A DNA stretch of 64,000 bases, taken from assembly GCF_003063645.1 (NCBI RefSeq), contig NZ_NESJ01000003.1, positions 232,798 through 296,797 on the forward strand, in the 5' to 3' direction. Numbering within the stretch: the stretch's first letter is position 1; every line of letters begins with the position of its first letter. Both the position numbers and the translations under genes were made by a program. The stretch comes from Limnohabitans sp. 2KL-51. GTDB lineage: Bacteria > Pseudomonadota > Gammaproteobacteria > Burkholderiales > Burkholderiaceae_C. The notes beneath the pieces are model-generated. The model was not told where the DNA came from. It did not search any database and saw only the letters and a program-made list of their open reading frames with translations. Shown here piece after piece: positions 45,115-54,058 of the stretch.

Positions 45115-45423
45115 ATGAGCGAACTGACCCCCACCGAAGCCCCGACTGAAGCTGCCGATAAAGGCCACATCAACACCGACGTGTTGCAAAACATCCCGGT
45201 CACGCTCTCCATCGAAGTGGGCCGCGCCCAAATCAAAATCCGTGACCTCATGCGCCTGACCCAAGGCAGCGTGGTCGAACTCGACCGCATCGCAGGCGAA
45301 CCTCTTGACCTGCTGGTCAACAACACCGTGGTCGCACAAGGTGAGGTCGTGCTCGTCAACGACCGCTATGGCATCCGCCTGACCCGCGTGGTGCCCGCGT
45401 CCGAGCGGCTGGACAACCTCTAA
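45115..45423 (+). CDS. fliN: flagellar motor switch protein FliN
   Basis: The 102-residue protein is a single SpoA domain with NIPVTLSIEVGRAQIKIRDLM, QGSVVELDRIAGEPLDLLVN and EVVLVNDRYGIRLTRVV. It forms the lower C-ring with FliM. AAGGAA precedes the ATG. Confidence 0.96.
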   Translation: MSELTPTEAPTEAADKGHINTDVLQNIPVTLSIEVGRAQIKIRDLMRLTQGSVVELDRIAGEPLDLLVNNTVVAQGEVVLVNDRYGIRLTRVVPASERLDNL

Positions 45424-45430
45424 ACCTGCC

Positions 45431-45760
45431 ATGAACACTGGATGGACCTTCACTGACTGGCTGCAATACGCGTTCAGCTTCGCGCTGGTCATCGGCTTGC
45501 TGCTGGCCGTGCTGTGGGGCCTTCGCAAAATGCAAAGCGGCGCCAGTTTCCTGCGCAAAAACTCACAACGTCTGCAAACGATTGAGAGCCTGTCCGTCGG
45601 CCCGCGACAAAAAATTCTCCTCATCCAGGTCGACGGCCAGGACGTGCTGGTCGGCGTAACGGCCCACCAAATGACCGCCCTGTCCCCCTGGCCTTTGCAC
45701 GCGTCTGCCTCTGCGCCCTCGCCTGCTCCCGTTGAACCCACACCCACCCACACACCATGA
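45431..45760 (+). CDS. fliO: flagellar export assembly protein FliO
   Basis: The 109-residue protein has one membrane helix (about 13-32) and a cytoplasmic stretch with QTIESLSVGPRQKILLIQVDGQDVLVGV, diagnostic of FliO. It helps assemble the FliP ring. The tail is Pro/Ser-rich. Its stop overlaps the fliP start (ATGA). Confidence 0.9.
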   Translation: MNTGWTFTDWLQYAFSFALVIGLLLAVLWGLRKMQSGASFLRKNSQRLQTIESLSVGPRQKILLIQVDGQDVLVGVTAHQMTALSPWPLHASASAPSPAPVEPTPTHTP

Positions 45761-46509
45761 AGCGCCGCCTCAGCCTTGGGCTGATTTTGACCCTTGTCCT
45801 GTGCCTGCTGCCCCTGTTGGCGCAAGCGGCCCCTGACATGCCCGCCATCACCGCCACCAACACCGGCAAAGGCACCCAATACAGCCTGACCCTGCAACTG
45901 CTGGCGCTCATGACCACGCTGTCGGTGCTGCCATCGGTCTTGCTCATGATGACCGCCTTCGTGCGCATCGTGATCGTCATGTCGCTGCTGCGCCAAGCCC
46001 TTGGCACCGGCCAGACCCCCCCCAACATGGTTATCGTCGGGCTCTCGCTGTTCCTCACCCTGTTTGTCATGACCCCGGTGCTCACCGATGTCTACCAAAA
46101 CGCGCTGCTGCCCTACATGAACCAAGGCCTGAGCTTTGACAAAGCCCTGGCCGCGGCAGAAAAACCCATCCGCGCCTTCATGCTGCTGCAAACCCGCGAA
46201 GACGACATCGCCATGTTCATGGACATCGCGCGCAACACCAACTTCACCAGCCCGCAAGATGTGCCCTTCACCACCTTGGTGCCCGCCTTCCTCACCTCAG
46301 AGCTCAAAAGCGCTTTCACCATCGGCTTTCTGATCTACATCCCCTTCGTGGTCATCGACCTCATCGTCGCCAGCGTGCTCATGTCCATGGGCATGATGAT
46401 GCTCTCGCCCATGATGATCTCGATGCCCTTCAAACTCATGCTGTTCGTGCTGGTTGACGGCTGGAGCCTGATCATGGGCTCACTGGCTGGCAGCTTTGCC
46501 ATGCCTTAA
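45757..46509 (+). CDS. fliP: flagellar export gate protein FliP
   Basis: The 250-residue protein has a cleavable signal (1-24, ending LAQA-AP) and four membrane helices. Family signatures are MTAFVRIVIVMSLLRQALGTGQ near 68 and FMLLQTREDDIAMFMDIAR near 140. Five copies with FliQ and FliR form the export pore. Confidence 0.95.
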   Translation: MKRRLSLGLILTLVLCLLPLLAQAAPDMPAITATNTGKGTQYSLTLQLLALMTTLSVLPSVLLMMTAFVRIVIVMSLLRQALGTGQTPPNMVIVGLSLFLTLFVMTPVLTDVYQNALLPYMNQGLSFDKALAAAEKPIRAFMLLQTREDDIAMFMDIARNTNFTSPQDVPFTTLVPAFLTSELKSAFTIGFLIYIPFVVIDLIVASVLMSMGMMMLSPMMISMPFKLMLFVLVDGWSLIMGSLAGSFAMP

Positions 46510-46520
46510 AGGATATCCCC

Positions 46521-46790
46521 ATGGACACCGCCACCGTCATCGATTTGGGCCGACACGCCCTGTGGACCATTGCCCTGGTCAGCGCCCCGCTGCTGCTGGT
46601 GGCGCTGGCCGTGGGCCTGTTCATCGGCATCATCCAGGCCGCCACCTCCATCAACGAAATGACACTCAGCTTCATCCCCAAGCTGATTGCCATGGCCTTG
46701 GCCTTGTTGCTGTTTGGCAGCTGGATGCTGGTCACCCTGGTCGACTTCACGCGCAGCATTTTTGAGCGCATCCCGACCCTGTTTGTCTGA
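46521..46790 (+). CDS. fliQ: flagellar export gate protein FliQ
   Basis: The 89-residue protein has two membrane helices, with the signature VGLFIGIIQAATSINEMTLSFIPK near 32-55. AAAGGATA precedes the ATG. It lies 11 bases after fliP. Confidence 0.95.
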   Translation: MDTATVIDLGRHALWTIALVSAPLLLVALAVGLFIGIIQAATSINEMTLSFIPKLIAMALALLLFGSWMLVTLVDFTRSIFERIPTLFV

Positions 46791-46809
46791 GCCCCTTGCA
46801 GGTCAACCC

Positions 46810-47586
46810 ATGAACTTCCTGGCCGCCGATGTCATTGAAAGGTTTTACACCTTTATGTGGCCCATGCTGCGCATCTCGGCCCTGATGATCACCGCGCCCA
46901 TTTTCTCGCTCAGCGCCTTCAACACCCGCATGCGCATCTTGGTGGCGCTGGTGCTGGCCTGGTTGGTCTACCCCCTGTACACCTGGCCCGTGATCGACCC
47001 CACCAGCGCCCAAGGCCTGGTCGAAGTCTTCAACCAAATCATGATCGGCGCCACCATGGGCCTGATCCTGCAAATCGTGGTCGCTGCCGTGGTGGTGGCA
47101 GGCCAAAGCATCGCCGCCGCCATGGGCCTGTCCATGGCCAACATGATCGACCCCAACATGGGCAACGTGCCCGTCATCTCACAGCTGCTCATCGTCATGT
47201 CCACCCTCATCTTTGTCGGCTTCGGGGGCCATGCCATCTTGCTGGGACTGATTCTTGAATCCTTCAACACCCTGCCCATTGGCACCAACATCCTCAACCA
47301 GGCCGTCTACGGCCGGGTGCTGCAATGGAGCTCCATGACGTTCCTGGGCGCCGTGCTCATGGCCCTGCCCGTCATGGTCTCGCTGCTCTTCATCAACGTC
47401 GGCCTGGGCATCGTCACACGCGCCGCACCCAGTCTGAACATTTTTGCCGTAGGCTTTCCCGCCATGATCATGGCGGGCCTTGTCATTCTCATCATCTCGC
47501 TCGAAAGCATTGGTGGGCGCATTGAGTGGCTTTGGGTTCAAGGCTTTTCGCTGGTTCGTGACGTCATAGGAGCGCCCCGTGTCTGA
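46810..47586 (+). CDS. fliR: flagellar export gate protein FliR
   Basis: The 258-residue protein has five to six membrane helices and the FliR motif MITAPIFSLSAFNTRMRI near 25, then GQSIAAAMGLSMANMIDP near 98. It completes the FliPQR pore. The ATG at 46810 gives the family start; a longer in-frame opening from 46687 overlaps fliQ. Its end overlaps the flhB start by eight bases. Confidence 0.94.
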   Translation: MNFLAADVIERFYTFMWPMLRISALMITAPIFSLSAFNTRMRILVALVLAWLVYPLYTWPVIDPTSAQGLVEVFNQIMIGATMGLILQIVVAAVVVAGQSIAAAMGLSMANMIDPNMGNVPVISQLLIVMSTLIFVGFGGHAILLGLILESFNTLPIGTNILNQAVYGRVLQWSSMTFLGAVLMALPVMVSLLFINVGLGIVTRAAPSLNIFAVGFPAMIMAGLVILIISLESIGGRIEWLWVQGFSLVRDVIGAPRV

Positions 47587-48739
47587 AAGCGCAGAAGACA
47601 AAACCGAAGACCCGACGGCGCAAAAGCTCAAAAAAGCCCGTGACGATGGTCAGGTTGCCCGATCCATGGAACTGCCTGCCGCCGTCATCGTCATTGGCTC
47701 ATTTGCCGTGCTCATGGTCACGGGCGGCTGGGTCATCACCCGGCTCTCCGCCGTGTTCGCACAAGGCTTTGTATTTGACCGCCAACTGATCGAAAAGCCC
47801 CTGCTCCTGCCCGCCCACTTTGGCGAGCACTTGGTAAGTGCCTTCATGCTCGTGATGCCCGTCATCCTGTTCACCATGGTGGCCGCTGTCATCGCCTCGG
47901 GCCTCACCGGGGGCTACCTGTTCTCCCTGGGTGCCGTCATGCCCAAGGGCTCCAAACTCAACCTCATCAGCGGGCTCAAGCGCATCTTTGGCACCCACGC
48001 CCTGGTCGAACTGGGCAAAGCCATCCTCAAATTTGTGCTGGTATCGACCGTGCTGTGGTGGTCGCTCATGGCCAACATGGACTCGCTCGTCCGAATTGGC
48101 CAAATGGGGCTGGAACCCGCCCTGGACGCGGCGGGCAAGATGGTCCTCCAATCGGGCCTGTGGGTGGCCCTGAGCCTGGCCGTCATCGCCATGATCGACG
48201 TGCCCTGGCAAAAGCACAGCTTCACCAAACGCATGCGCATGACCAAACAAGAGGTCAAAGACGAATACAAGCAAATGGAGGGCAACCCCGAAATCAAGGC
48301 CCAGATCCGCAGGCGTCAACGCGAAATGGCCAACTCGCGCATGATGGACCGCGTCAAAGACGCCGACGTCGTCATCACCAACCCCGAACACTTCGCTGTG
48401 GCGCTTGAGTACGACCCCACCGGCGACGGTGCGCCCATCATGGTGGCCAAAGGCTCTGACCACATGGCCGCCCTGATTCGAGCCGAAGCCAAAAACCACG
48501 GCATCCACATCTTTGAAGCCGCCCCACTGGCCCGTGCCATTTACTTCACCACCGAAGTCGAGCGCCAGGTGCCCGAAGACCTTTACCACGCCGTGGCCCA
48601 AGTCATCGCCTACGTCTTCAGCCTCGAAGCAGCCTCGCCCCTGAACCCGCCTCGCCCCAGACCCGAAGTCACTGTCCCCCCCAGCATGCTGTTCAGTCCT
48701 GACGGCAAGCGCGACCCAGCCCCAGGGGCCACCGCATGA
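47579..48739 (+). CDS. flhB: flagellar export switch protein FlhB
   Basis: The 386-residue protein has an N-terminal EDKTEDPTAQKLKKARDDGQV, four membrane helices (about 35-205) and a cytoplasmic FlhBC domain. FlhB switches export from hook to filament after self-cleavage between Asn and Pro of NPTH. Here the site reads NPEH (in VVITNPEHFAVALEYD, about residues 268-271): the cleaving Asn-Pro pair and the His are kept, but Thr is replaced by Glu. It starts with GTG (AGGAG seven bases upstream). The C-terminus adds a Pro-rich tail. Confidence 0.94.
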   Translation: MSESAEDKTEDPTAQKLKKARDDGQVARSMELPAAVIVIGSFAVLMVTGGWVITRLSAVFAQGFVFDRQLIEKPLLLPAHFGEHLVSAFMLVMPVILFTMVAAVIASGLTGGYLFSLGAVMPKGSKLNLISGLKRIFGTHALVELGKAILKFVLVSTVLWWSLMANMDSLVRIGQMGLEPALDAAGKMVLQSGLWVALSLAVIAMIDVPWQKHSFTKRMRMTKQEVKDEYKQMEGNPEIKAQIRRRQREMANSRMMDRVKDADVVITNPEHFAVALEYDPTGDGAPIMVAKGSDHMAALIRAEAKNHGIHIFEAAPLARAIYFTTEVERQVPEDLYHAVAQVIAYVFSLEAASPLNPPRPRPEVTVPPSMLFSPDGKRDPAPGATA

Positions 48740-50166
48740 ACATCCCAATTCCCCCTACCGTTCACACCATGAACGACTTCGTTTTCCGCTCGGCCGACCG
48801 CATGCGGATCGCCGGCTGCGCCAATGCCGTGGCCCGAGAAGGCCTGAGCCTGGCCTTGTTCTGCGAACACGAAGCCCTGCTCGACCACTACCTGAACCTG
48901 ATGCTGGCGCAACTGCGGCAACATGCCCCGGAGCACAGCATCGAGGTCTATTTCCCGGCCAACACCGACTCGCTGCTGGCCCGCTTCAACGAAGTGCTGG
49001 CCCAGCAATCGGTGCAACAAGCCACCCGAGCCGCCACGGCTGCCGAAGGCGCGCAAATCTGGATCGTGCACGATGCCCACACCCTGCCCGAATCCGAAGT
49101 CCAACTGCTGGCCCGCCTGATTCAAAATTTCCCCGGAGCCAACATCCGCGCCATCTTGCTCATGTCAGGCGCCAAAAGGCAAAACATCACCTTGAGCTCG
49201 TTTGGCCGCAAGCTGCTGCGCTGGGACATCGAAGCGCCCAATTCAGAACAAGTCCAAGCTGCCTTGGAACTGGCCAGCAGCGAAGGCCGCAGCGGCCCCC
49301 TCATCCAAATGCTCAAGCGCATGGACCACCCCGCGGTTGCGGTCCCCTTGGATGTCAACACCCTGGTCGCCAGCATGACGCCAGAACCTGAAGCCTCCCT
49401 GCAGTCCGTCGTCAGCTTCAAACAAAAAATTCTGGGTTGGCACCAGCACGGCCAAGCCAAACTGCAAAGCCTCTTCGGGCTGACCCAATCCAACCCACCA
49501 CGCGCCTGGGTCAAACAGCCCAAAATGCTGGCCTTGCTCCTTATTCCTGCGCTGATGTTGTCCGTCTTCATCATGCTGTTGTTGCAACCGCAATCCTTCG
49601 GCCTGAAAACGCCCGCCACCCGGGTCGTGAAAAGTCAAGACGCAGCGCCCCCCGTGACTCCAAACGCTCCAAACGCTCCAAACGCTCCAGTCGCCACTGC
49701 CGCACCTTCCACGCCTGTCGCTGTCAGCACCCCCGTTTCGCCCCCAGGTCCGAGCGCAGCCCCACAGCCTGCACCCGGCCCCACCGCACAGCCCAGCCCA
49801 GCCGCCACAGGGCCCAATCCACAGCCTGCAAGCAGCGCCACGGACATTCGTCAAACTCAAACCTGGATCAAGGACCTGGATCCCCAAAGCTTTTTGGTGC
49901 AATACGGCACCTCCAAAACTTACGACAAAGCACTCGAGCTCCTGAAAAGTCTGACCGACATCAAAACCATCGCCATCGTCGAGGCCTACCACGCCGGCGA
50001 CAGCGTGGCGCACTTTGTCATCGTCTCCGGCCCCTATGCCCAAGTCAATGACGGCCTCGTGGCCGCCCGCAAACCCGGCATCCCCAACGGCAGTTGGGTC
50101 AGGCCCACCCGCAGCCTGCAAACCCAAATCAAAACCGCCTTGCCCAAACAGGACACCCCGCGATGA
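48736..50166 (+). CDS. DamX-like protein: AAA-like domain, TM, Pro-rich linker, SPOR-type end
   Basis: The 476-residue protein has a cytoplasmic N-terminal domain (about 12-235) with the shape of an ExeA/DamX-type ATPase. It lacks a Walker A motif; only a Walker B-like strand, QIWIVHDAH near 116, is visible. One membrane helix follows (about 264-283), then a Pro/Ala-rich linker with NAPNAPNAP, then a C-terminal SPOR-like domain (about 375-465, FLVQYGTSKTYDKALELLKS). SPOR domains bind denuded septal peptidoglycan. The start overlaps the flhB stop (ATGA), so it is coupled to flagellar export genes. An internal ATG at 48769 is an alternative start. Confidence 0.7.
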   Translation: MNIPIPPTVHTMNDFVFRSADRMRIAGCANAVAREGLSLALFCEHEALLDHYLNLMLAQLRQHAPEHSIEVYFPANTDSLLARFNEVLAQQSVQQATRAATAAEGAQIWIVHDAHTLPESEVQLLARLIQNFPGANIRAILLMSGAKRQNITLSSFGRKLLRWDIEAPNSEQVQAALELASSEGRSGPLIQMLKRMDHPAVAVPLDVNTLVASMTPEPEASLQSVVSFKQKILGWHQHGQAKLQSLFGLTQSNPPRAWVKQPKMLALLLIPALMLSVFIMLLLQPQSFGLKTPATRVVKSQDAAPPVTPNAPNAPNAPVATAAPSTPVAVSTPVSPPGPSAAPQPAPGPTAQPSPAATGPNPQPASSATDIRQTQTWIKDLDPQSFLVQYGTSKTYDKALELLKSLTDIKTIAIVEAYHAGDSVAHFVIVSGPYAQVNDGLVAARKPGIPNGSWVRPTRSLQTQIKTALPKQDTPR

Positions 50167-50669
50167 AACCCAATACCCTCATCCGCAGTGACAAAGCCCA
50201 CGCCGTCAACATGCCTGCGGGCTCCAACGTGGCCGCTCGCCAAAACACCCAAAAATTCAAATCCTCAGAACCCACCGACGACAGCCCCACCAACATTCAA
50301 AAGGTGATGCCCGTCAAAACCCCAAAAATCAAGCGCATCGAGCCCCCCGCTGCGCCTGTCAAAACCGTGCGGTCCAAAGCCGCCATCAGCCCGCCCCCGC
50401 AAGCCCCGAGCAAACCCGTCAAACCCGTCAAACCCAAAACTGCAACCGGCAAAACGGCCAGGCCTCAACCCAAATTACGTACCACCCAGCCCTCAGGCAG
50501 CGCCAAAGCGCAAGCCCAGCCAGCAGCCCCCACCCCGACCGAACCCGTCTGGGAACAAGACAACCCCGTCAAAACCCGCATCGATCAACTCAGAGCCCGT
50601 AACGCCCAATTGGCAGAACAACTCCAGCGACTCCCGCAGATGCCCATAGCCCGAGGAAAACGACCATGA
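50163..50669 (+). CDS. basic Pro/Lys-rich protein of unknown function
   Basis: The 168-residue protein is largely low complexity and basic (PVKTPKIKRIEPPAAPVKT; KPVKPVKPK) with a short C-terminal coiled coil (IDQLRARNAQLAEQLQRL). It has no signal peptide or membrane helix. It overlaps its upstream and downstream neighbours by four bases each (ATGA at both ends). The pattern suggests a disordered adaptor linking the flanking membrane proteins, which is inference. Confidence 0.6.
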   Translation: MKPNTLIRSDKAHAVNMPAGSNVAARQNTQKFKSSEPTDDSPTNIQKVMPVKTPKIKRIEPPAAPVKTVRSKAAISPPPQAPSKPVKPVKPKTATGKTARPQPKLRTTQPSGSAKAQAQPAAPTPTEPVWEQDNPVKTRIDQLRARNAQLAEQLQRLPQMPIARGKRP

Positions 50670-51676
50670 GCGACAAAGACTTCACCCCCACCGAACCCAT
50701 CCTCGTGGATGATCCCGGCAGCGTGGACAGCACCGCCCAAGCCCCCGACAGCGACAGCGGCTCTGCTCCAAGCACTGCGACAGCCCCAAGCCCAGCCCCG
50801 GCCCCCAGGGCTGCGGCACCGGCCAGCAGTGCAGCGGCACCGGCCACCGAGTCGCGCCCGCATCTGGGCCTCGCCGTCGATGAACGCGCCTACCGGCAAT
50901 ACCAATCGCTGGCCCAAGTCGTGCTCGACTCGGCCGACATCGCCAGCAAGTCCGCCGAATCCGCCGCCGCCGCCAGCAGAAACATGCACAAGGCCACCAC
51001 CGAATTCAAAGACCTGACCGAAGTCGGCCACAAAAAGGCCCTGATCCTGCTGGGCGCCACAGGCGGCCTGATGGTGATTTGTCTGATCTTCTTTTTGGTC
51101 ATGGGCGTGCGCATGAACAGCCGCATCAACCAACTCGACACCATGATGCTGGCGGTTGGCAAGCGCGTGGTCGACCTCAACGTCGGCCTCGAATCGCTCG
51201 ACGTCATCAACCGCAGCATCGAAAGCCTGACGGCGCAACAAGTCGAACAAGCCAAAAACCAAGGCCAGATCGAAACACGCATCAGCGACGCCCTCAAAAA
51301 ATCCGAAACCATGGTCCAGACCGTGCCCGGAGAAACCGCCAAACAAGTCGCCGCCACCAGCGACAACCTGCTCAAACAAGTCCAAGCCATCAACGGCCGC
51401 CTGCAAAGCCAGGCCGGTGCTGTGCAAAGCCTGGGCAACGAAGTCAAAGCCCTCAAAGGCGCGGTGGGCAACGTCGACAAACTCAACAGCGACGTCCAAG
51501 CCCTGGTGACCCTGCAAAAAGAACGCTACCTCGAAACCCTGCAGAAAAACAACGCCACCGCCAGCGCCAACGCAAACACCAACCGCCCGGTCCAGTTCCC
51601 ACGCACCAACCCGCCCAGGCCCGCTGGCGAGCCGGCTGCCAACGCCCCCACAGCCACCCAGCCTGCGCCGCGCTGA
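50666..51676 (+). CDS. single-pass membrane protein with long periplasmic coiled coil
   Basis: The 336-residue protein has an acidic, Ala/Pro-rich cytoplasmic start, an amphipathic helix region (about 70-118), one membrane helix (about 126-148) and then a long predicted coiled coil (about 150-300, e.g. INQLDTMMLAVGKRVVDLNV) ending in a Pro-rich tail. It resembles no family I can name. It is third in the unit coupled to flhB. It could act as a periplasmic scaffold with the SPOR-type protein. Confidence 0.65.
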   Translation: MSDKDFTPTEPILVDDPGSVDSTAQAPDSDSGSAPSTATAPSPAPAPRAAAPASSAAAPATESRPHLGLAVDERAYRQYQSLAQVVLDSADIASKSAESAAAASRNMHKATTEFKDLTEVGHKKALILLGATGGLMVICLIFFLVMGVRMNSRINQLDTMMLAVGKRVVDLNVGLESLDVINRSIESLTAQQVEQAKNQGQIETRISDALKKSETMVQTVPGETAKQVAATSDNLLKQVQAINGRLQSQAGAVQSLGNEVKALKGAVGNVDKLNSDVQALVTLQKERYLETLQKNNATASANANTNRPVQFPRTNPPRPAGEPAANAPTATQPAPR

Positions 51677-51706
51677 ACAAGCCTCAACCAGCCACGGGGG
51701 CAGCCC

Positions 51707-52783
51707 TCAAACCACCAAAGCCCGAATGCGCGCCTCAAAAACCTCGGAGCGGAACAACTGCGCACGGGCCTCACATGCGGCACGCATCGCGCGTGCCCGC
51801 TCGGCTGTCATTGACTCCACCGCCGCGCACACCGCTGCAACCCCCAACGCGGGCGACAGCAGCACGCCCGTCTCCCCGTCCAACACCGTCTCCAGCAAGC
51901 CCCCCTCGGCCACGCCAATCACGGGCTTGCCCGCAGCCATCGACTCCACCGGCGACATCCCAAAATCTTCATCGACCGGCACATACAAAGTGGCACGCGC
52001 TCGCCCCACCCAGTCGGCCAGTTCGGCATCCGACGTCCAGCCCAGAAATTGAATATTTGGCGCCCCGGCCGCCAAAGCCACCAGCGCCGCCAAATCAGCG
52101 CCGCCTGAGCACACCACCAAGCGCTGATGCGGCATTTGCAAAAACGCCTGCACCAACACATCCACCCGTTTTAAAGGCTCTAGCCTAGCCGTGGACAAAA
52201 AATACCCCTCATCGGCCAACCACCCAAAACGCGCCACATCCACAGGCGGATGCAACACCTGCGCCTGCACCCCGCAACACACGCTCAAACGCCTGCGCAC
52301 ATTGTCTGAATTGGCCAACACGACATCCATGGCCTGCACCGCACGCACATAACGCGCACGCAGCCACGCGGTGAACACATCAAAAAGCGGCCGCAAAAAC
52401 CAGGGGTACCGTGCACGGTAAAAGGACTGCAACTCAAACGCAAACCGGGGCGGCGTGTGGCAGTAATAAATGCGCCGCCCTGCCTGCTGACGGTGCACCG
52501 CCAAAGGCGCATAAAACCCGCTGTACACCACCGTCTGAGCGCGAGACAAAAAACCCGCCCCAAAAGCAAAACAAACGATCGCCTCTAGCGCCCCGCCCAA
52601 TCGCCGCGAGAGCGCCCCGCCCAAAGACCGCACCGCACCACCAAACCCAAGCAACAAAGGCCCGGCCGCGGGAGACACACGCGCCACCACCACCTCAAAG
52701 CCCGGCAAAGCCTTGGCCAGCGCCAGCGTTACCCGCTCAGCTCCCCCGGCCACCTGCAAAAAGTCATACACAACATACTTCAT
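51707..52783 (-). CDS. GT4-family glycosyltransferase
   Basis: The 358-residue GT-B enzyme has an N-terminal acceptor half and a C-terminal nucleotide-sugar half with STARLEPLKRVDVLVQAF near 195, LGWTSDAELADWVGRA near 247 and the donor-binding EDFGMSPVESMAAGKPVIG near 268. The reaction is transfer of a sugar to a growing glycan; donor and acceptor are unknown. It is unusually rich in Val, Ala and Arg. It is convergent with the flagellar tail operon, 30 bases apart. Confidence 0.88.
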   Translation of the reverse strand: MKYVVYDFLQVAGGAERVTLALAKALPGFEVVVARVSPAAGPLLLGFGGAVRSLGGALSRRLGGALEAIVCFAFGAGFLSRAQTVVYSGFYAPLAVHRQQAGRRIYYCHTPPRFAFELQSFYRARYPWFLRPLFDVFTAWLRARYVRAVQAMDVVLANSDNVRRRLSVCCGVQAQVLHPPVDVARFGWLADEGYFLSTARLEPLKRVDVLVQAFLQMPHQRLVVCSGGADLAALVALAAGAPNIQFLGWTSDAELADWVGRARATLYVPVDEDFGMSPVESMAAGKPVIGVAEGGLLETVLDGETGVLLSPALGVAAVCAAVESMTAERARAMRAACEARAQLFRSEVFEARIRALVV

Positions 52784-52814
52784 GGCCTGCGATTATGCGT
52801 CTTGCAACAGGCAC

Positions 52815-52849
52815 AAAAAAGGCGTCTCGGGCCAAACAGCCCAGACGCC
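52815..52849 (-). terminator. terminator of the minus-strand Wzz-like gene
   Basis: On the minus strand GGCGTCT-GGGC and GCCC-G-AGACGCC form a long stem, followed by TTTTTTG. It lies 22 bases after the gene stop and upstream of the GT4 gene. Confidence 0.85.
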
Positions 52850-52871
52850 CACACACACACCACCACCCGCC

Positions 52872-54026
52872 TTAGCGTTGCAAACGCTCACGCAACTTGG
52901 GCAAAAGCAAGAAACCCAACATGCCCAACAAACCCAAAAACAGTCCCACCAGCGCCGGCTTGACCACACCAGTGGTCTTGGTCGTAGTGGGTGCCAAGCG
53001 CACCTCCAGACCCTTGCTGAAAAACGTCTTGGTGCTCACCAGTTGCGCCTGAATGTTGTTCAGGGCCTGCTGTTGGTTGATGTCTTGGGCATCAGCTTTG
53101 GCGCGCAGATCCTGCTCGATTTTCAGCAACTGGTCTACCAAGGTCAAACCATTGAAATCCTTGGCCATCAAAGGCAACGCCTGGCCCACAAAATCGGCCA
53201 TCACTTTCTGCCGCACCTGCTGATCTTGCAGGCGAACCAAACTCTCTTGCAAGGCATTGATGTCCGACTGCACCGCCACCAGTTGTGTGCTGATCGGCAT
53301 GAACTTGGCGTTGGAATCCTGCAAGTCCACCACCTGCTGATTGGCCACAGCCGTGTTGCCCGGAAAGCGCTCACGCAAGCGCTCGAGGTTGCGCGCACGC
53401 TCTTGCAGGTATTTGAGTTCAATGTTGGCCTGCGTCACGCGCTTGCGCAAATCCGAATCGGCATTGAGCACCTGAACCTCATAACTGTTGACAAAATTTT
53501 GCAACGACATAAACGCCACACCCTGCTGCATGAAGCGCACAGCAGCAGCCACATTTTTTTCGACCTCGGTTTTGTTGGATGCTGAGGCGCTCACCACAAA
53601 ATTCAAAATCGTATCGCCACCAGCCTCAGTCATCTGCTTGCTCATGGACGCCAACTCCTTGGTGTCGGCCTTGGACAAACTGTAAGTGGGCACCACGTTT
53701 TTGGTCCACCACGGCTCACTGCGCATGGCACGCACCTGCGCCAAATCTGCCTCTGCAATGGCGCCAGCTTCAATGGTTTGCGTGGCCAGGGCGGGCAACA
53801 ACTTGGACAAAGACTTCCATTCCGTAAAGTTGATGGCCCCCTGGTTGATCAAGACCATCTTGGACTGGTAATTGACAAAGCCCATCGAAACCAGCACCGC
53901 CAACACCAATCCCCCTGCAGCCCCCATGGCCAAGCGCATGCCGTTGGCCAACAACCAATCCAACAAGGCCACAAAGTCAATTTCAAATTCGTCGGAGTCG
54001 GGTTGCACAGGGTTTGAATCGGTCAT
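52872..54026 (-). CDS. Wzz-like chain-length-type protein, paralogue A
   Basis: The 384-residue protein has two membrane helices near the ends (about 32-52 and 352-376) and a large periplasmic coiled-coil domain between, the layout of polysaccharide co-polymerases (Wzz/PCP). No tyrosine-kinase domain is attached. Blocks SLSKADTKELA (116-126), RFPGNTAVANQQVVDL and NAKFMPISTQLVAVQSDIN are shared with the divergent gene at 54207, so the two are paralogues. It likely helps set chain length or export of a surface polysaccharide. Confidence 0.75.
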   Translation of the reverse strand: MTDSNPVQPDSDEFEIDFVALLDWLLANGMRLAMGAAGGLVLAVLVSMGFVNYQSKMVLINQGAINFTEWKSLSKLLPALATQTIEAGAIAEADLAQVRAMRSEPWWTKNVVPTYSLSKADTKELASMSKQMTEAGGDTILNFVVSASASNKTEVEKNVAAAVRFMQQGVAFMSLQNFVNSYEVQVLNADSDLRKRVTQANIELKYLQERARNLERLRERFPGNTAVANQQVVDLQDSNAKFMPISTQLVAVQSDINALQESLVRLQDQQVRQKVMADFVGQALPLMAKDFNGLTLVDQLLKIEQDLRAKADAQDINQQQALNNIQAQLVSTKTFFSKGLEVRLAPTTTKTTGVVKPALVGLFLGLLGMLGFLLLPKLRERLQR

Positions 54027-54044
54027 TTTTTAATATTCATATTG

Positions 54045-54058
54045 AATGTATATACATT
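54045..54058. promoter_or_regulatory. perfect 14-bp palindrome in the divergent Wzz-like promoter
   Basis: AATGTATATACATT is fully self-complementary and lies 19 bases upstream of paralogue A in a very A+T-rich 180-base gap between the two divergent genes. It is a candidate operator for common control. Confidence 0.5.

Noticed and set aside
44728..46257. 509-codon minus-strand frame opposite fliM-fliP
   Set aside because: Antisense shadow of four well-identified flagellar genes.
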